In this document: one piece after another, positions 60,644 to 64,000 of the stretch | How the letters are laid out: every line of letters begins with the position of its first letter | How positions within the stretch are numbered: position 1 is the first letter of the stretch | Notes under the pieces: model-generated | Database searches by the model: none | What the model saw: only the letters and a program-made list of their open reading frames with translations | Told to the model about the DNA's origin: nothing | Translations under genes and position numbers: made by a program | From: CAIURC01 sp043777315 | GTDB taxonomy: Bacteria; Verrucomicrobiota; Verrucomicrobiia; Chthoniobacterales; Chthoniobacteraceae | NCBI GenBank assembly: GCA_043777315.1 | Contig: JAYVPW010000058.1 | Location: forward strand, 1 to 64,000 | DNA: 64,000 bases | Reading direction: 5' to 3'

Positions 60644-63600
60644 CACGCCGGTCCTCCGATTTCGGCGAGCTGCTTTCTCGCCTCCTCCGCCTGCGGCAGC
60701 GCCTGAAATTTTTCCTTCGCGAGCATTTCTTTCAGCCGCTCTTTCGCGACTTCGTTTTTGCCCATCTTGCGGTAGCCCTCCGCCGCCCGGTTGTAGGCGC
60801 GCGCCGCCCACGTGGGATATTTCTGCTGCGTCACGGCGACGCGTTCAAACAGCCCGGTCGCCTCCTGCCATTTGCCCTGCCGGAATTGAATCTCGGCGAT
60901 CTGATAGAGCGCGTAGGCCGTCGTCTCGCCGCGCCACTCGCGCACGGCGGCGACCTCCTCGAAAATCTTGCGCGCCTTTTCATACGCCGCCGGGCCCGTC
61001 TCGATCACTGGCGCCGGTTTCGCATCCTTCGCTGCCGGCAGAGGCTTCGCTGTCGCCACGGCTGGCGCGCTGGTCGCGAATTCCATGTGGCATTTCGCCT
61101 GGCCGAGCAGAGCCTCCTTCAGCCGGTAGGGCGCGCCGAGGCGATCGATCGCAAACGTGTAAAGTTCCATCGCCTTCCTCACGTCCTTCCGCGCGAACGC
61201 GACGTCGCCGAGGCCGACGTAGCCGGCATCGACGTTCACGGCTTTTGGAAAATTCTCCTTCAGCGCGCGGAAGAGGATCTCCGCTTTGTCCGTCTCGCCC
61301 TTTGCCATCTGGAAGTCGCCGACCTCCATCAGCAGATACGGGCTGAGGTCCTCGGCCTTCGTCTGCTCCGCGATTTTCGCGATCAGTTCGTCGTGCAGGT
61401 CCGGCTTCCGAGCGAGCTTGTGCAGCTCCGCTACCGCGTAAAGCAGTCGCGCCTCCACCGTGGGATTCGCTTTTTCGCGCAGCGGTTTCAGCATGCGCTC
61501 GAGTTCGGCTTCCGCGTCCCATTTCACCGGCTCGGGCGTGGCCCCCGCGACCGTGCGGACCACCGGCTTTTTACGCGACCAATCGGCGAGCTGGCTGAGG
61601 ATCAACTCGATTCCCTCGGTGTTCGGCTTGCCGATGTATTTCCCGAGCGTCTCGATCGCGAGTGTCTTTGCCTCGTCCATCCGACCGAGTTTGGACTTCG
61701 CCTTGCCCACCCAGTACAGCGCCGTCACCACCGCCGGATGGTCGGGATGCGTCTTCACGAATTCCGTGTAGAGCTTCTCGATGCCCTCCCAATCGCCCAC
61801 CTTCTGGAGCTGCTTGCCCGCCTCGAAAAGCGAATGGTTCAGCACTTCGTCCGTCGTCGCCCGCCGATAGCTCTCGATGTAGGCCACCGCCGCCGCCGCC
61901 GGTTCCTTCAGCGCGGCCTTCGCGTCGCCGAGCAGCGCGTACACCTCGGGTTGCAACAGCTCACCCTCCTTCTTCCCGAAGATGTCCAGCCACTCCTGGC
62001 ATTCCTTCGCGCAGGTCGCGTGTTCATTCGAGGCGAACTCGCAGACGGCCAGCCGGTATTTCGCATCGGTGCCGTAGCTCGACTGGAGTCCCCACTTTTT
62101 CAGATAGCCCTGGATCCGCTCGATGGCACCGTCGCTGTCCAAGGTGATCGCCGGATCCTTCACGTAGTGCCCGAGGAAAAGATGCGTGAGCGCGAGCTGA
62201 TACTCCACGTCCTCCATGAACGCGCCCTTGCCCTCGGCCGCCCTTCCGAATTCGGCGATGAACGTGTCGAAGTCCTTCTGCGCTTCCTCGAATTTGTTCT
62301 CCAGAAAAAGCGCGTTCCCGTACTGGTAGCGCGCTTCCCGCCAGTAGAGGTTTTTCTGATCCTCTGCCAGCGTCGCGAGCACCTTCAGCGCTTCGCCGAG
62401 ATATTTTTCGCCGAGAAACCAATCCTGCTTCCGCATCGCTGTGATGCCCTTGATGTAGGCCACCTGCGCCGCGTGCGGGCCTTTCGCGTATTCCGCGAGG
62501 TACTCGTCCGAAGAGCGGTAGGTGCTGTCCGCGAGGCCGAGGTCCGAGTAGAGCGCGAGCCGGCTGAAAATCGCCGTCTCGCGCACCGGCGACTTCGGGA
62601 ACTTGTCGAGGATCTGGTTGAAGATCACGATCGCCTCCCACTTCTTGTCCAAGTCCGCAAAGCAGCGCGCCATGCGGAAGTAGAGCGATGGCATGAAGTC
62701 CGGCAGCTTCTCGAACTGACCGAGGACCTTTTTCGCTTCCTCGATGCGCGGCTTGATCATCTCGTCGTTCACGCGGTTCGCGCGGGCGAGCGCGAAGGGA
62801 TCCTTCCCCGCGGCCTTCGTGTTTTGCGTCACGCGCAATTCCATCGCGGTGATCCGGTCGCGTTGCATTTTCGCGACGACCTCGCGCGGACGCACCGCCC
62901 AGTAAGCCTCGAGCGCCTTGGCGTTGGCGTTCACGTCCAGCAGTTCGTCGCCGAGCTTGATGGCCACGCCGTTCAGCGCGACGAGATTCTCGACGAGGTG
63001 CGTCTTGGTCTGAAGCTTCTTCAGAATCACGATCGCCTTGTCGGCAAAGGCGATCGTCTCCGGCACCGCCGGGTCGTGCTTCAGCGCGTAGAGCGACATC
63101 AGGCGCACGGCCGCCTCCGCGGAGAGCGGCGTGTTGAAATCGGGATTCACCAGCCGCTCGAGCGGTTTGATTTCCTCCTCCGGCTTTTTCAACTGCCGGT
63201 AACAATAGACCTGCCCCGTCAGCGAATTCTCCCGGAGCGCCGCGACGCCCTCGATCTGCACCCACCACGTGATCGCCGTCTCCCACTTCTTCAGCAGCAT
63301 GTAGGTCTGCGCCACCGCCACCTTCACCTCGACCACCTTCGGATCGGCCGGCCAGCGCCGCATGAACTCCGACCAATAGTTGATCGCCTTTGTGAAGTTC
63401 TCGTCCTTCCCGAGCCGGAAAAAGGCTTCGCCGAGCGTGAGATGAGTGACGGACGAGTTCACCTTCTCGGCGTCGGTCAACATGCCGAGGTATTTTTCGA
63501 GCTGCTCGATGCACTCCGTATATTTTCCCCCCTCGAAGTACTGCATCCCCATGTTGTGGAGCGCCGCGAGCGTCGCCGCGCGGGTCTCCGCGGCGGATAC

Positions 63601-63687
63601 AGGTGCCTGTGCGGGGCACGTCGGGGAAAGTGCGAGCACGCACAAGCATGCGAATGCTGCGAGCCGGATGATGGCTAGTCGTGGCAT
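60643..63687 (-). CDS. large secreted TPR-repeat protein
   Basis: A 1014-residue protein with a signal peptide (LAIIRLAAFACLCVLALS, cleaved after AQA) and many TPR or Sel1-like units along its whole length, for example LHNMGMQYFEGGKYTECIEQ, YQLALTHLFLGHYV and MPSLYFRMARCFADLDKKW. It is probably periplasmic or attached to the outer membrane and acts as a scaffold. The C-terminal 65 residues (KYPTWAARAYNRAAEGYRKM) resemble the end of the next upstream gene. The start is either the ATG at 63687 or that at 63708. Confidence 0.83.
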   Translation of the reverse strand: MPRLAIIRLAAFACLCVLALSPTCPAQAPVSAAETRAATLAALHNMGMQYFEGGKYTECIEQLEKYLGMLTDAEKVNSSVTHLTLGEAFFRLGKDENFTKAINYWSEFMRRWPADPKVVEVKVAVAQTYMLLKKWETAITWWVQIEGVAALRENSLTGQVYCYRQLKKPEEEIKPLERLVNPDFNTPLSAEAAVRLMSLYALKHDPAVPETIAFADKAIVILKKLQTKTHLVENLVALNGVAIKLGDELLDVNANAKALEAYWAVRPREVVAKMQRDRITAMELRVTQNTKAAGKDPFALARANRVNDEMIKPRIEEAKKVLGQFEKLPDFMPSLYFRMARCFADLDKKWEAIVIFNQILDKFPKSPVRETAIFSRLALYSDLGLADSTYRSSDEYLAEYAKGPHAAQVAYIKGITAMRKQDWFLGEKYLGEALKVLATLAEDQKNLYWREARYQYGNALFLENKFEEAQKDFDTFIAEFGRAAEGKGAFMEDVEYQLALTHLFLGHYVKDPAITLDSDGAIERIQGYLKKWGLQSSYGTDAKYRLAVCEFASNEHATCAKECQEWLDIFGKKEGELLQPEVYALLGDAKAALKEPAAAAVAYIESYRRATTDEVLNHSLFEAGKQLQKVGDWEGIEKLYTEFVKTHPDHPAVVTALYWVGKAKSKLGRMDEAKTLAIETLGKYIGKPNTEGIELILSQLADWSRKKPVVRTVAGATPEPVKWDAEAELERMLKPLREKANPTVEARLLYAVAELHKLARKPDLHDELIAKIAEQTKAEDLSPYLLMEVGDFQMAKGETDKAEILFRALKENFPKAVNVDAGYVGLGDVAFARKDVRKAMELYTFAIDRLGAPYRLKEALLGQAKCHMEFATSAPAVATAKPLPAAKDAKPAPVIETGPAAYEKARKIFEEVAAVREWRGETTAYALYQIAEIQFRQGKWQEATGLFERVAVTQQKYPTWAARAYNRAAEGYRKMGKNEVAKERLKEMLAKEKFQALPQAEEARKQLAEIGGPA

Positions 63688-63756
63688 GGGGGGTCTTTCA
63701 AATGGCATGGTCCGCCGGGAAATGTCCAGCCGAGTCTTGCGGAAGCGCGGCCGGGC

Positions 63757-64000
63757 TCAGCGGGTCGGCGCGGTCCACTCGTTGAGCCTGGCTCTCGCCT
63801 CCGCGAATTCCGGCTGGCCTTGCAGACGTTCCGCCTTGCGCATCATCTCCTGCAAATGCGCGATGGCCTCCTTGCGTTTGCCGAGTTTGTCGAAGCATTC
63901 CGCGGCGCGCAGATAGGAGCGCGCGACCCATGCCGGGTATTTCAGCCACGAGACAAAGACCCGCTGGTAGTACGCGATCGCCTCCGGCAGATGCCCCGCG
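63757..64000 (-). CDS. TPR-repeat protein, 3' end only
   Basis: The last 80 codons of a gene that continues beyond the window. They read AIAYYQRVFVSWLKYPAWVA and RAAECFDKLGKRKEAIAHLQ, ending NEWTAPTR. The same arrangement (YxR VF/AVxxxKYPxWxARxYxRAAExxxKxGK) closes the large TPR protein downstream, so the two genes are tandem paralogues in one minus-strand operon. The 69-bp gap between them has no clear terminator. Confidence 0.75.
   Translation of the reverse strand, partial: AGHLPEAIAYYQRVFVSWLKYPAWVARSYLRAAECFDKLGKRKEAIAHLQEMMRKAERLQGQPEFAEARARLNEWTAPTR

Noticed and set aside
60886..63678. 930-codon plus-strand frame opposite the large TPR gene
   Set aside because: Its Arg/His/Leu-rich composition is that of an antisense shadow; the minus-strand TPR protein has a signal peptide and repeats.
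1..64000. tRNA, rRNA, riboswitch or replication-origin signals
   Set aside because: None could be recognised by eye; a covariance-model search would be needed to exclude short structured RNAs.

Overview
The window is GC-rich, densely coded bacterial DNA with genes on both strands. No rRNA or tRNA was found. The gene content points to a Verrucomicrobiota-like bacterium (inference, with no marker gene here to prove it). It has a GldA/GldF/GldG ABC exporter set with a DUF4340 protein, a large autotransporter-repeat protein ending in a PEP-CTERM anchor, remnants of a PSD1/DUF1501 pair, a TAT-signal Gfo/Idh/MocA remnant, twin PilT-type ATPases, and many interspersed palindromic repeats.

Layout. 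1-830: broken or unrecognised fragments. 826-2797 (-): Trm112-like protein, flavin reductase and a MoeB/ThiF-rhodanese sulfur-carrier activator. 3255-4978: RRM protein, a [2Fe-2S] protein and a kinase-like protein. 5183-11555 (-): HtrA protease, then GldA, GldF, GldG and DUF4340, tightly packed. 11698-15721 (+): cell-envelope genes (lipoprotein, peptidoglycan-binding protein, TolB-like, Pal-like, GT2 glycosyltransferase). 15891-17009: UDP-galactopyranose mutase. 17197-21394: ThiG, YqgE, homoserine dehydrogenase, a small protein and threonine synthase. 21640-25800: TPR protein, TatD, ThuA-like and a membrane protein. 25892-28111: truncated oxidoreductase and a UbiD-family decarboxylase. 28112-31363: PEP-CTERM surface protein. 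31400-36985: RppH, a degenerate kinase/receiver protein, PilT, a second PilT-like ATPase, a pseudo-receiver and a GNAT protein. 36998-39457: circularly permuted ATP-grasp protein and alpha-E protein. 39615-47001 (-): two methyltransferases (one like the OvoA C-terminus), two TPM-domain proteins, LemA, an M20 peptidase, a PQQ/EF-hand protein and a sugar epimerase. 47120-48597: a proline-rich ET-R-I repeat protein, thioredoxin and PpnP. 48717-49610: decayed PSD1/DUF1501 genes. 49858-53372: argC, argJ and argB. 53382-54518: DegT/DnrJ aminotransferase. 54795-58493: a three-gene phosphorelay. 58566-64000 (-): a VWA protein and TPR proteins.

The most striking feature is a set of unrelated hairpin repeats. 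One family (gtcatcctgagcg...cgctcaggatgac) has five copies between genes. Three other families sit in frame inside genes. A heptamer palindrome adds about 37 residues to a UbiD-family enzyme. Another palindrome encodes most of the signal-peptide core of the PQQ protein. A 147-bp palindrome lies between the coupled start codon and the signal sequence of a TPM protein. Other copies supply stop codons or flank truncated genes. This resembles the protein-coding palindromic elements described in Rickettsia, but here several families are involved.

Coordinates were worked out by hand from the sequence. Family assignments come from motif recognition, not database searches.
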